64,000 bases of DNA from Lepturacanthus savala (taxonomy: Eukaryota > Chordata > Actinopteri > Scombriformes > Trichiuridae), in NCBI GenBank assembly GCA_030544235.1, contig CM060472.1, forward strand, positions 17,357,654 through 17,421,653, read 5' to 3'. Positions 1 through 11,420 of this stretch are shown piece by piece (position 1 is the stretch's first letter; the number at the start of each line of letters is the position of its first letter). The notes below the pieces were generated by a model, which saw only the letters and a list, made by a program, of their open reading frames with translations, was not told where the DNA came from and ran no database searches. The position numbers were made by a program, and so were the translations under genes.

Positions 1-639
1 GCCTTTTGCCCGTTGTGTTTTATCCCTCCAGGCTTTCTGTAGACACATCACATGCTATTGCCCCAGGATGCTGGAAATACAAATAGACAGAACCATGGTA
101 ACCATGGTAACGCTAGTGAGACAGTGGATGAGGAGCAGGAAGGTTCGAAGAAGAAACTCCCGACCGTTATCAACAAAGAAATGCTGCTTAGGACTTCATC
201 AGGAAGAAAGTGCAGTGCTGCATCAACCTTAAAAAACTACCTCACAGACGTGACGTTAAGAGACATGACCTCAGGACAACAGGACACACCTGACCACCTG
301 ACCGTCTGGCCACCTGGATCTGAAATAGCCTGAAAGAGTTCTCTTCCTTTGAATGCTCCAGGTGAAACTCTGTATTTTCTTCCTCTACAGCTCTGCTTGC
401 TCTAAGAGTGTCTGGGGCACTGTTGGAGGCTGAAATGGAGGCCACGGCGGCGCTCTGGAGCCTTTCCTGGCTTTGGGCCCGGCGGTGCGGGTGAAGTGTC
501 ATTACCGGCAGCGTGGCTAATGGATCGGGTTCGGCTCCACTGCTCAGCACTAATGAGAGCAGCTAAAGGCCACGGACACGGTGATTAACTCCCCCACCGA
601 CCACCGCTACACCGCCAGGAGGAAACCCGGGGTGGAGGA

Positions 640-683
640 GTGTGCGTGTGTGTGTGAGTGTGTGGGTGTGAGTGTGTGTGTAT
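640..683. repeat. GT-rich microsatellite
   Basis: Interrupted TGTGTG run with GAG and GGG interruptions. Confidence 0.9.
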
Positions 684-961
684 ATTTAAAGTCATCACAC
701 TCAGGACAGGTGACCCCCCCTCACCAAAAACAAGATTAAATTGAAAAATATGAAATAAAAATTCTGAATTATGATAATAACTGAAACAATTGAATCTTAT
801 TTTAAGAAAACAAGATTAAATTGATGAAAGACTTTAAATAAGCAAAGGAAGAAAATTATTTAAAATCATTCAGTTCAATATTTGACTAATTGTGCCAAAA
901 ACAATATTCACCTGAAAAGATGTGATATGTTTCACAGATGCCCCGCCCCCTCTGTGTGATG

Positions 962-979
962 CCCCCCCCCCCCCCCCCC
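962..979. repeat. Poly(C) run, 18 bases
   Basis: An uninterrupted C homopolymer between two GATGCCCC-like segments. Length is likely polymorphic or uncertain in assembly. Confidence 0.95.
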
Positions 980-1506
980 GATGCCCCTCCCCTCTGTGAA
1001 AAAGCCCAGATCAGCCGGACAGTGACCTTCTCTCTGCTGGATTCAGACCTTTCACCGTGTTTCCTCCCATGAGCTGATTGAGCCGCTCACCTGTGAGTCT
1101 GCATGAAAGCAGATGAAGGGAAGTGGGAGATAATTAGCACTATCAAGACTTCCCTGTCAAAGGAAGAGCGGACATTTGAAATGTTATATTTCTCCACTCG
1201 ACTGCAAAAGGAATTTAAATTAGATTTCTCAGGAAACTTTAATAAGATAAGGTTTTTTCTTTCCTACCATAACCATTAGTTAACCTGTTTAATGTGGCAG
1301 CTTTAGCAGGCCGTATTTCTGCACTCGCTGCTGTGGCAGCGGGTGTCAAACCCAACTCCAGTGAATTAGGTTGCTATGGTGATGAAGATGATTTTTGCCC
1401 AATCTCAACTCTTTTAATATGTCCCTGTCCATAGTCAGGGGACAGGTTTAGGCAATATAAAGCATCCCTAATTGGAAATAAATGGTGTTTCAATCCCAAA
1501 GTCTCT

Positions 1507-1507
1507 G

Positions 1508-1538
<31 letters not shown>

Positions 1539-1552
1539 TACACATACACACA
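1507..1552. repeat. CT then CA compound microsatellite
   Basis: (CT)n passes directly into an interrupted (CA)n with TACACA units. Confidence 0.9.
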
Positions 1553-2767
1553 CCTGTGCCTGAAGCAGATGGTGTGTGTGTGTGCATGTGTGTGTGATGA
1601 ACGGAGGTCTGAATGGCTCCTTAACGAGCTGGTGTGAATAGAATCCTGAGTCTGTTCCCTCCCATCAGTCTCTGTGACATGAAGCCATAACTACAGGATC
1701 AACTCAAACCGCAATGCAGCAACGCAGGACACAAATCCAGACCATAGACAGATCCTGGTTTAACATCTGCTGCTCCTCAGACACACTTGTTTGTGTATTT
1801 GTATTTGTTGATACATATTTAACTGTGTTCATGCTTCTGTCCTAATGCATCAGTTCTTATAAGAGGTCTATGATGCATTGCCTGGGCTGAGTCTCCTCCA
1901 CAGGCTTGTGTCCATTGACTTCCATTAAAAACATTTATATTCCATTTAAGACCTTAAAATCTGAATACTATATCAATGTATCTTTCCATTTCTTTTTTAT
2001 TTTTCCAACAATTCCATCAGGATTTTAACCATCTTATATGACACTGCTTATTTAATGAAACAAACAGTAAATGATTTAGAAATAATAATAGTATTTTTTC
2101 TGGGAGGGTTATTAGAATCTAGTATATGTTTTCAATTCATTAACAGTTTGATTCCTCTTGGCACAGACAAACACTAAAAATCACTTTTTCAGAGTTCAAA
2201 AATATGCTGCTTTTAATGGCAGTCAATGGCAGCGTGTAGCCAATGGCCCTAAATGAAATACACAACACATTATAGATTTATTAGAATAATTAATTGTCAT
2301 GACACAACTTTGTAAAGTGTGAATATGCATGAACACAGTCAAATGTTAAAAACACAGCAGTGTGTGTGAGGGAGCAGCAGGAGTTAATCCGCTGTAGGTG
2401 ATGTAAATAAGAACAGCAACAACACGGCAGAGTCACAGACGGGAAGCTTCAATAAATCCTCCAGCTGTGTCAGCTCCGTGTCTTTCCTCCTCTTCTCTGG
2501 CTGAAGCTGGAGGACAACAGCTGGGCAGGAGCAGGTTATTGATGGCAGCGGCGTGGGGACGGGCTCTGATGACTATTGATCGGAGCTGTGAGGCCCCAAC
2601 ATGACGGGAACTATTGGAGCTTCACCTGCGGCTGTGAATCACAGAAAGGACTAGTAGTAGCTAACGTCTGTTAACACCTGCCTTAGGGCCTTCACAGAAC
2701 CTGTCACTGTTTAGCAGGTTTATATAATATCACTGCTTTACTCAAAGTACTGATGCTGGTGTTAGAT

Positions 2768-3118
2768 ACTTCCACCAAGGGGGTTATGTTTTTCCTGGTG
2801 TTTATTTGTCTGCTTGTTAGCAAGATAACTCAAAAAGTTCGGGACAGATTTTCATCAAATCTTTAGTGAATGTTGGGAATGGTACCATAAACAGATGATT
2901 ACATTTTTGTAATAATCCAAAAGAAATCCTAGTTTCTGGATCGATTTTAGTTTTTTGTTGTTTGGTAACATTGCAGTGTATGGACCTTCAAACAGGTGCC
3001 ATCGTTTGGGTCATCTGGTGGTGATACCTGGGATCTGCATAGTATAGGACAACAATGTTAGGTGAAAGCCACAATATTCTTGGCTGAGGTCTGTCCTCAG
3101 AGTGATTTTCTAGTTTTA
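2768..3118. repeat. Old dispersed repeat, CCACCAAGGGGGTTATG family
   Basis: It begins CCACCAAGGGGGTTATGTTT and ends near GAGTGATTTTCTAGTT. Between these lies a Lys/Gln-codon-like AT-rich stretch with TGTCTGCTTGTTAGCAAGAT. I recall this start and end (CCAAGGAGGTTATGTTTT and GAGTGCTTTTCTAGTT) from a family that is very abundant in teleost genomes. No coding capacity; diverged. Confidence 0.55.
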
Positions 3119-3128
3119 TATAATCTCC

Positions 3129-3455
3129 TAGCCTGGCTAACATCTTAATGTAGATTCAAATGAGGTCTGGGAACCATCCATTCTTTTGTTTGTATTGGAG
3201 AGCTGTTTATTGGACATTACGAATGTCTATGAAATGTGTCTGTAAGTAGCTTATAGCCAATCGTATCAAACATTTCTGATGATGATGAAAGGTTTAGAGC
3301 TCATACACTGTGTCTCGTCATTGTCTTGCTGCGCCCTCTCCAGTTCTGTGATTGGCTCCCTCACTGAGGGGAAAAATGGATCCTTGTTGTCAAGACTAAA
3401 TTGCAGAGCAAAGTGAACTTGTGTGAAAAAAGGATGGGTATACTCAGGCTGATAA
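3129..3455 (+). repeat. Dispersed repeat with TAGCCTGGCTAAC terminus, copy 1
   Basis: It contains CTGTGATTGGCTCCCTCACT, then GAGGGGAAAAATGG, and ends near GGGTATACTCAGGCTGA. The reverse complement of 52228-52395 carries the same landmarks in the same order, so the two are copies of one family in opposite orientation. TAGCCTGGCTAAC ends suggest a non-autonomous element. Confidence 0.7.
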
Positions 3456-3579
3456 TCTCATGTTTTACTCAAAATACTGATGCTGATGTTGCTAGGATGT
3501 GATGACTGTAGCTAGGATAAGATATAAACACTATACTAACTGTCATCTCTAAAAGCTTAATATTTTGTAAAGTGTTTTG

Positions 3580-3700
3580 TGATGTATTTTCCAGTGAAAC
3601 AAATTATTTCAATTTTGAACTAGGCATTTAAATCAAATATTTTGCTCCACCCACAAGAAAGTGGGTGGAGCAACGAGTTTTAGAGAGAGAGGTATCGCCT
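3580..3700 (+). repeat. Dispersed repeat related to 43.02 kb, with hairpin
   Basis: It shares CCAGTGAAAC.AATTATT, ATTAAATCAAAT-like and CAAGAAA..GTGGA landmarks, in order, with 43020-43150. It contains the perfect 13-base inverted repeat at 3642-3673. Confidence 0.5.
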
Positions 3701-5442
3701 CATGTCACTTTGATTTAACTCGCCTTTTGTGTTTTTATGCTCCTGTATGGACGGTAACTTTTAGGGGTAACGTGGATGTGTCACATGGATAAATTTGTCA
3801 CTGCAGTTTCATACATGTGTGTTATGATGACTCCGTCCATGTTAAATCTTTATGGAAAACATGTGTCTGAAACCAAACCAATAGGTGAGTCAAGCTGCTT
3901 TTGTCTGAGCCATAAACAAGCTGCTCTTTAGAGCTGCAGAAAGAAGCAAGTGAGGAGATGTCAAACTAAACTTTTTGTTTCTTGAAACTGCAAATATATC
4001 TTGTTCGTGGCATCACAACTTCACATAAAACCCAGAAGAAGTGAACGATATAAGACCTTTGAAGATACCTGCTTGATGCAGCTTTCAGGTGAACAGAGTA
4101 AACATCTGAATTAATAGATTTCACATATCAACTGTCAAACAAATCACTTTTCACCCTTTGAGAAAACTGCCTTTGAAGATTTTCATTGGAAAATGTATTT
4201 ACAGACATGATATCTGCTCAAATCCTTAGCAACACAATCACATATCATATCAACATCTAAAACAACTTAAAACAAACTGTAAAACAACTTATGTAAAAGT
4301 AAAATACCCCAAACAAACATGCATGTGTCTGCTGCCCTGAGAGCTGCGACTGTCAGCTGAGGCACAAATTCTGAATTATGTTCATATTTAAAACTCATTT
4401 CAGATTTAGAGAACATAATTTAAAATCACCAAACAAACTTTAAATTTCAATCACATATTTCAAAATAAGGCATAAAATTTGAAGTGTGGCAGAACTTTTG
4501 TGTCTTTGGTTCTTGGCTGCGAGCCGCCAAAGCCTAAAACATTCAAGATACACTGTAAAATTTTAAAATGCTATAAACGCTGGCCCCTCCTTTAACTACC
4601 TCCCTCAAGGTCCTCCGAGGACATCTGCGTCCCCTGAGGACATCAGCGTCATCTGAGGATGTCACTGTCCTCCGAAGACATCCTCATATCAGGTGTCAGT
4701 ACTTGTTACTATCTGACGAGGCACTGTAGACAAAAGTGTCTATTTTAACAGATTATTTCTTTTGTTTTTTAATTCATAAGATAAATGAAAATGTCAATGA
4801 AATGTACAAAATACACTGTGATTTACGTGTCTAATGTACAAAAAAATACATTCTGCACTTAATATGATCTTAAATTAAATACACTGATGCAAGCTCCTGG
4901 AAAAACGACTACCCTGCATGTTTTAGGAATCTCCCTACTCGAATACACCTGATTCTAATATTTAACTCGATATCAAGCCCCTGACATGATTCTTCTTGTG
5001 GTTTGATAATGAGTTTACAATTAGAATTTGGTTGGTTAGTCTGTTGGTTCCTAAATATGCAAGGCAGTAGTTCTCCAGAAACAGGGATGGAGACCCCTGG
5101 TGTAAATATATTCATTTATCACTATTTTCAGTATTTTATTGGTGCCACAGCTGCTAATATATGACCATGTTTTACAGTGTGTGCTCGGTCAGTGAGTAAA
5201 GGTTAAATACAGTTATGGAAATGCACAATAACAAACTGTTGTCATGCTTCCAACAAAAAACGAGGGAAACGGCTCAGATAACAGAGGAAAATGCCTCATA
5301 CAAATCTGTCTTCCAGGGACACAGAAGCTGTCAATCACCAGTGTCCCCATGACAACCGAGACCTGGCTTCTACCTGCATGACAGGAAGAGGATGGAAACA
5401 CGGAGGGAAGGTCAACGCCTGTCGTGTCAGACACTGTGTCAC

Positions 5443-5506
5443 TCACACACGGATGCACACACACACACGGATGCACACACACACACACACACGCGCACAG
5501 ACGCGC

Positions 5507-5577
<71 letters not shown>
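5443..5577. repeat. CA microsatellite with CG variants
   Basis: The 5' half is interrupted (GGATGCACAC, GCGCACAG) and the 3' part is pure CA for about 66 bases. The long His/Thr or Val/Cys open frames here are repeat translations. Confidence 0.97.
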
Positions 5578-5578
<1 letters not shown>

Positions 5579-5713
5579 AGCTCAGCTGCTGTTGGTAAAG
5601 AGACAGAGGATCTGTAAAAAATAGGCTGTGAATCAGAGACGACCTGGCAGAATATTTATGTTCTGTCCCATAAACAGGAAGCTGAAATCAAGCTGTTCCA
5701 GACACACACCAAC

Positions 5714-5762
5714 AAAGCTGGAAAGTAATTAAGTACATCTACTCAGGTACTGGTAGTTTATG
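5714..5762 (+). repeat. GAGTAC dispersed repeat, 5' fragment
   Basis: AAAGCTGGAAAGTAATTAAG then TACATCTACTCAGGTACTGG corresponds to the opening of the 45.34 kb copy. Confidence 0.6.
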
Positions 5763-6653
5763 TGTTATTTTTGCATTTATTTCAGGATCAACAATGATTT
5801 TTTTTAACATTTAAATTCAAAAGTGGGAACAACACTGATCCCTGCTTCCTTGTTACATGTACTTGCCGCTATTCAACACCCTGCCCCAAAGAGAGACAGA
5901 GAGACAAATGAGAAAAAATTAAGAGGAAAATAACACACGATAACACACAGGATGATTCTGAAGTAAGTTACCAAGGAAACAGATTAACTGCTGTGCTGGA
6001 TGTTGTTGTGAGTTTAGCATTATGCTATTAGTGAATAAACACAGGCTGCAAATATTTTGTTCTTTCTTGTCGTACCTGCTAGTTTCTTGCTCGGTTGTTG
6101 ATGAAAACAGTGACTTGTCTCAGTGGGCGGGGCTATGCAAAGAAACAGGAAGTGAGGGGGGAGCCTAGCTGCAGACCCCAGCTTTAAACCCAAGGTCAGT
6201 CAGGGAATTTAAGTTTTTCATTATGAAAAGTGTTTATTTTAATAAAAGTTTTCCCTAGTGAGTTCCAGACATTTATGGTTTTCCTCTCACGCTCCATAAT
6301 CGTGACTGCAAGCAGCTGTCATAGTCCTAACAGAACCATGTCACAAAGCTGAAAATCTCAGGGTTCAGAAACTATTTCAAACTGGTTTCTATCATAAACG
6401 GTTCGGAAGTTATTTAAGTTTTTGGGAGGCTGTCTAACATTTGGTTCCAGAGGGTTTTAACCCACTTTCTCCTGTAATGTGACCCATCAAACATCAGAGG
6501 CATCAGCTCAGATTAGCCCGTCGCTAATCCTGGCTGTTAGCACAGCTGGGGCAGATTAGGGAGGGGCCGATCCTGACAGAGCCAACATGGCGTCACAGTC
6601 ACTGACAGCTCACCTGGAAACACATGGGGAACTGTACAATACAGCACTGTTCA

Positions 6654-6668
6654 GACACACACACACGC

Positions 6669-6734
<66 letters not shown>

Positions 6735-6741
6735 ACACACA
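6654..6741. repeat. CA microsatellite
   Basis: Nearly pure CA run of about 88 bases. Confidence 0.97.
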
Positions 6742-7703
6742 GTATGCTGCTGCCCCAGGCTGCAGGGTAGGGCAGGAAGTCCAGTTTCAGAACTGTGTGA
6801 CACCTCTAAGTCGACTTGATCCTGAAACAGGGGGAGTTCCTGTGTGTGTGTGTGCAAGCGTGTGTGTGTGTAACACAGAAAGCTGATGGAGTGACAGATT
6901 TGATTTGATGCTGGAGGCAAAGAGTGTGAGCAGGAAACATAAATGGGGAAGAACACAGAGTGCGCCTGTTAAATCGGCTAAATCTGTTAAATCAGGCCGA
7001 TCAGGAGGAAACGAGCGGAGTTTCTGTAGATGATCAGATGATCTGCAGCAGCACATGTGGACACAGACCAAGACGCTTTCTTCAAAGGAAAAGTAAAATC
7101 CATGTGATGTCTCACTCAGTTGCATTTTGTTCCCTAACTAAATGAACAATCTTTCTCAGAAATAAGATTCCTCCTCCTCCTCAGAAACCTGCTGTTTCCT
7201 ATATCAACGCTGAATTCTCTGTTTCAACTGAGAAGTCCACAAACAGCAGCAAAAACACAGTATTTTCACACATTGATCACTTTTAACATGCTTTCTTTCA
7301 GACTAGTGTAAACAATTCACATTTAGTGTTTACTAATCACAGCCAGCCTCATTTATCTGATTTATACCATTTTTCAGAATTTTCTGCTTGTTAAATGTTC
7401 ACATTTCTATTCTGGAAATGTCTGACAATTAGCTAATTTTTACTTTGATAAAGCTCCATTTGCATATTTAAACATAACATTTCAGAAAATGTTTTTACTG
7501 TAGATCAGGAAAACAGCTGGATTTAGACAGTTTGAAGTGTGTCATGTTTTGTTTCTACTTCCTTGACTTTGTGATGTCATACAGTAGTCCCCCCCACCCC
7601 CCCACGGACTCTGAGCTCATCTCTGATCCCCGGCCTGTAAAGGGGGCGGAGCCTCTGTCTGGCTCCTGTTTTGTTATGTGGCTGCTATCATCATTATACT
7701 CAC

Positions 7704-7814
7704 ACTTCCTGTGGTGCCCAGGGACAGATGGTTCATCTGCTGGGTGAGAGGACCCATCATGCTGGCAGGCTGCATGGACATAGTGTGATCCATGGCTGGC
7801 GTGATCACTGCACC
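7704..7814 (-). CDS. rbms3: rbms3 exon: GAVITPAMDH to NHLSLGTTGS
   Basis: This 111-base exon is 37 codons, phase 0 at both ends: GAVITPAMDHTMSMQPASMM followed by GPLTQQMNHLSLGTTGS. It is Met/Gln/Thr-rich and belongs to the conserved C-terminal region of RBMS proteins; MNHLSLGTTG points to RBMS3. The acceptor is CATCCCCCAG. Two overlapping donors are present: AGT|GTGAGTA (phase 0, the better match, used here) and GAA|GTGTGAG two bases earlier, which would change the frame. The following exon, expected to encode a stretch ending in an Ala-rich AMQG-type motif, was looked for between 1 and 7700 and not found, so it probably lies beyond the window. Confidence 0.93.
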
Positions 7815-8164
7815 CTGGGGGATGGAGGGAGAGATGAAGAGAAGGTGAATGGAGAGAGGGCCGAGTCCTGCTTAAAACACAAAATATGTCACTTTCTACT
7901 GCCGGGGTGGTCAATCAAAACCAGAACAAGGGATGGAGTCTATGATGTCATAAAGTAGTATCCTCAGAAATATCCTCAGTGTTTCCAGTACAAACAGACC
8001 TGCTGCTTGAAACTAGGCTGTTTTTATCAAAATACAATTCACAAAACCACACACCCAAACTGTAAAGTACCGGATATATACCTGCAAAATGAAGCACTAC
8101 AACTACAAGTACATATAGCATTATCAAAATCAAACTTTTAAACCAAATGGTATTTTTGTCGACC

Positions 8165-8201
8165 AGATTTTTGTCTAACCAACACAGTTAGACAAAAATC
8201 T
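8165..8201. repeat. Perfect 15-base inverted repeat
   Basis: Arms AGATTTTTGTCTAAC and its exact complement are separated by 7 bases (CAACACA). It would fold into a stable AT-rich hairpin in DNA or RNA. No terminator role is expected in a eukaryotic intron. Confidence 0.95.
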
Positions 8202-9161
8202 AATGAAAAACACTCTTATCTTTAGCAGCTTTGCCATAATCCTAAAATAGAACATTCTCCAGATTGTTCACATGCACAGGAATATTTGCACAGATGCTGT
8301 TGAAACATTTACTTTTTTATTTTTTACCAAACAAGTCAGTGCAACATATGCACAGCAGATAAATTTACATTGGAGTGAACAAAAATATGCTTACAAAAAA
8401 AGAGGCAAGACCCCTCTCTATTCCCCTTATCTCTCTGCCACATCTTACATTGTTTTAAGAAAAAAAAGGTGCTCAACTATGGTCTTTTCATAGTGCTTAC
8501 ATCCTGACCGCAAAATGCATGTAGAGCAGAAAATGTATTTAGAGTTTTGGAGACATGAGAAGAGGTTTTGCTGTCTGTGTGTCAGTTTAAATAATTGTGC
8601 TATGCATGTCATTTTAGTATATTACCAATTTAAAAAAAACTGTAGCATCAGTCAAACATGAATAAAACAGCTTCATATTAATATGTGTTACCTGAGCTAA
8701 TGCTATTTCAGTCAATATATGATGACTGAAAGCCTTCGTCCCGTTAAAGAAAGTTTAAAAACAACCAAGATGTAAAAAAGGGTCATAAAAACGTGAGAAT
8801 CAAAGAATGACACTGCCCAAAGGAAATATTGAGGCAGCCATAGTCCAGCCAAAGAAAATCCAAGAAGTCCAAAAAAAAGAAAAGAAATGAAAATAAATGA
8901 AACCCTTCTGTTCAGATCTCAATTAGCTTTATTAGCTTCCTGTGGGAGCACAAAGTGATGCTAGGCCTTTTCAGATATACTGTTCAACTGTTCAAAGAAG
9001 AAAAAGAAGAAAAATAAGCAGATATACAATTAAGCAGAAACAAAACACATTTTCTAGATCAATACAGAGTTTTGTCTTTAGTTCATAAAAATGCTTGATA
9101 AATATCTACTGCTGATGGATCAGAGATATGTTTGTGTGGTTTATTGATCGCTGATAGAGAA

Positions 9162-9549
9162 TGTGTGGTGTGTGTGTGTGTTCCCTGCTGGTGACCCTGT
9201 GTACGTGTGTGTGTGTGTGTGTGTGGAGTAGAGACAGAGACAGAGACACAGAGACAGAGAAGCTGTGGATCTGTGTCCTGCACCTGTTACTGATTCAGCC
9301 TCTTTAATGGGGAAAAAGAGCTACGGAAAGATTTAATTCACAGACATGTCAGGCAGAGTTAAGCCGATTTGTGATTTCGATTTTCTGTGTTTGTGAGACT
9401 GAGTGTCTGTGAGAGAGGGTTTTAATGTGTGTGTGTGTGTGTGTGTGTGTGTCCACTGACAGACTGAAGTGGAAAGAAAATGACAACGAGTGACACAAAT
9501 AGATAATATATATTTCTGATTTATCCCCTTGTGTGTGTGTGTGTGTGTG
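9162..9549. repeat. Cluster of GT microsatellites
   Basis: GT runs at 9162-9226, 9427-9452 and 9531-9549, separated by unrelated sequence, with a GAGACA run at 9231-9260. Confidence 0.9.
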
Positions 9550-9719
9550 AATACTGCAGATGTATCTGTTATATATGAAGGATACTTACAGATCTCCTTG
9601 ATGTACGTGCAAGTTATTGTGTGTGTGTGTCGTTCTTTAGATGGTATTGATCCAAACAGGAGACAGATGAAGAGTTCTCAAGATATGTGAATACGTGTCA
9701 TATATGTCATACAGATAGA

Positions 9720-9935
9720 TTCCTTCCTTTATCATTAGCTGCTGCTACAGCGCCACCTATTGGCCGAATAGTGCTAAATTTATATCTACATCACTATCAT
9801 CAAAGCTCATTAAAACTGTCTGAATATCAAAAATATGAAATAATACCTTGTTTGATAAAAACAATAAAGATGGAAGGGGGCTTATATCGATCAGTATGGA
9901 CCCACAGACGCTTCAGAAGTTATTGACCTAAACCT
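9720..9935. repeat. Probable dispersed repeat with CAGCGCCACCTATTGGCC
   Basis: The CAGCGCCACCTATTGGCC start is a phrase I associate with abundant fish repeats. The rest is AT-rich. The boundaries and even membership are uncertain without a library search. Confidence 0.4.
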
Positions 9936-10318
9936 GAAGTTTGTGTTTTTACTTCTTGTAAAATCTGGTCAAATCAGACAGATTGGTTGATTATATTGAC
10001 TTTAAAACAGTAAGCAACTGTCTTCACTATATACACAAAGTCACTACAGAGGGACAAGAAATAAATGAATGAAGTAGTGAATTAAAAAGTTGCTTTCTGA
10101 CAGGTGATACATCACCATTGGCGGGAAAAAAAGACAAATTTCTTGAACACAAAAGAAAGGAGTCAGATTAAAGCTCAGAGATGTGGAACAATGACGGCGG
10201 CTGTTTCCTGAGTCTCAGACAAAGCTTCACTTGTGTCGTCTACATGAAAGACGACTCAACACATTCCTCTGACAGTCGGCTCCTCCTGTGAGGGGCTGAG
10301 GTTTGGAGACGGATGCTG

Positions 10319-10338
10319 GTGTGTGTGTGTGTGTGTGA
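10319..10338. repeat. GT microsatellite
   Basis: Pure (GT)10. Confidence 0.95.
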
Positions 10339-11115
10339 TACATACACACAGAGACAGAGCTTGTTCAGTGAAACGCCTGATGTTGGAACATCTGCTGCTG
10401 ATTGACTGAACTCGAATGCCAGAGACCCTGAATACGACAGACTCGCCCACCTGAAGGATATGAAACCGTATCCATGGAAACCACAAAATAACACAAGACA
10501 CGGGCTCCGACAGGATGTGAGTGTGTTGACTGTGACTGGATCAGCAGAGAAGCAGCCGTTAGCAGCAGTGATGAAGCCGCGGGTTAAAGCAGCTGAAATG
10601 TAAAATCGGATTTTTAACGGTTCTGAAAAGCCTGATAACAAACACGAGAAAAAGCTGGAGGGAAATGATCATTAATTATCATCTTATGAAGCAGCATGAC
10701 GACGCCTGCTACAGGTCAACGTGTGCAGTGTTTCTTCGTGGTGACATGCTGATCAGCTCTTTGTATTTGTCCTCATCATGAAACATGAAAGATGAGCAGG
10801 ACGATGGATCCTTCAGCTCATTGATCTGTTTGTCTGTCACGGTCAATATTTCACACACATGCTGAATTACAATTAAACTTTACAGATTTAAACACCACAG
10901 ATTTCTTCTTTTTTATTTGACATTTAATTTTCCTGTATTTCAAAACTACATTAAATAATTTATTACATTAAATATGTATTAATATAAAAGATTTACGGTA
11001 AATTATATGATTAAACTCAATGTATAACAGCATGTTTCTGTAATTTCACATCTGATTGTTTGTATTATAGCAGTGTCAGTGGATTTTTTTATTGTTTTAT
11101 AGGTGTAAATACACA

Positions 11116-11420
11116 AGGACGTGGACAAGGACGAGAATGAGGACAAGGACCAGGACCAGGACCAGGACCAGGACCAGGACCAGGACCAGGACCAGGACCA
11201 GGACCAGGACCAGGACAGGGATGAGGACAGCAATGAGGACAAGGACGAGGACAAGGATGGGGAAGGGGACGGGTATGTGGACAAGGACGAGGACTGGATA
11301 AGGACAAGGACAGGGACAAGTACAGGGATGAGGACGATGACGGGGACAAGGCTCGGGACACATACAGGGACAAGCATGGGACAGGGACGAGGAAAGGGAT
11401 GAGGAGGAGAACAGGGACAG
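11116..11420. repeat. GGACAA/GGACCA hexamer minisatellite
   Basis: About 50 tandem six-base units. The core 11147-11216 is nearly pure GGACCA; the flanks are GGACAA, GGACGA and GGGACA variants. Because the unit is a multiple of three, all frames stay open (Asp-Gln, Arg-Thr, Gly-Pro dipeptides), which explains the cluster of long open frames here. The array is A/G-rich on one strand. Confidence 0.97.

Larger units (their letters stand above)
1..7703 (-). other. rbms3: Intron after the GAVITPAMDH exon (partial)
   Basis: At least 7.7 kb of intron. It holds GT and CA tracts, an 18-base poly(C), two different old dispersed repeats near 2.77-3.46 kb, a repeat related to one at 43 kb (3.58-3.70 kb), and a CA-repeat-fragment cluster at 5.4-5.6 and 6.65-6.74 kb. 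I see no further rbms3 exon and no recognisable gene. The stretch 380-560 is GC-rich but shows no coding signature I recognise. Confidence 0.7.

Noticed and set aside
5213..5617. Several His/Thr and Cys/Val open frames
   Set aside because: Simple CA/GT repeat translations; the same applies to those at 6.6, 17.4, 20.7, 27.2, 27.6, 34.1, 40.8 and 45.0 kb.
1..7700. Search for the next rbms3 exon (Ala-rich AMQG region)
   Set aside because: No sequence encoding it on the minus strand with splice sites was found. It is more likely beyond position 1.
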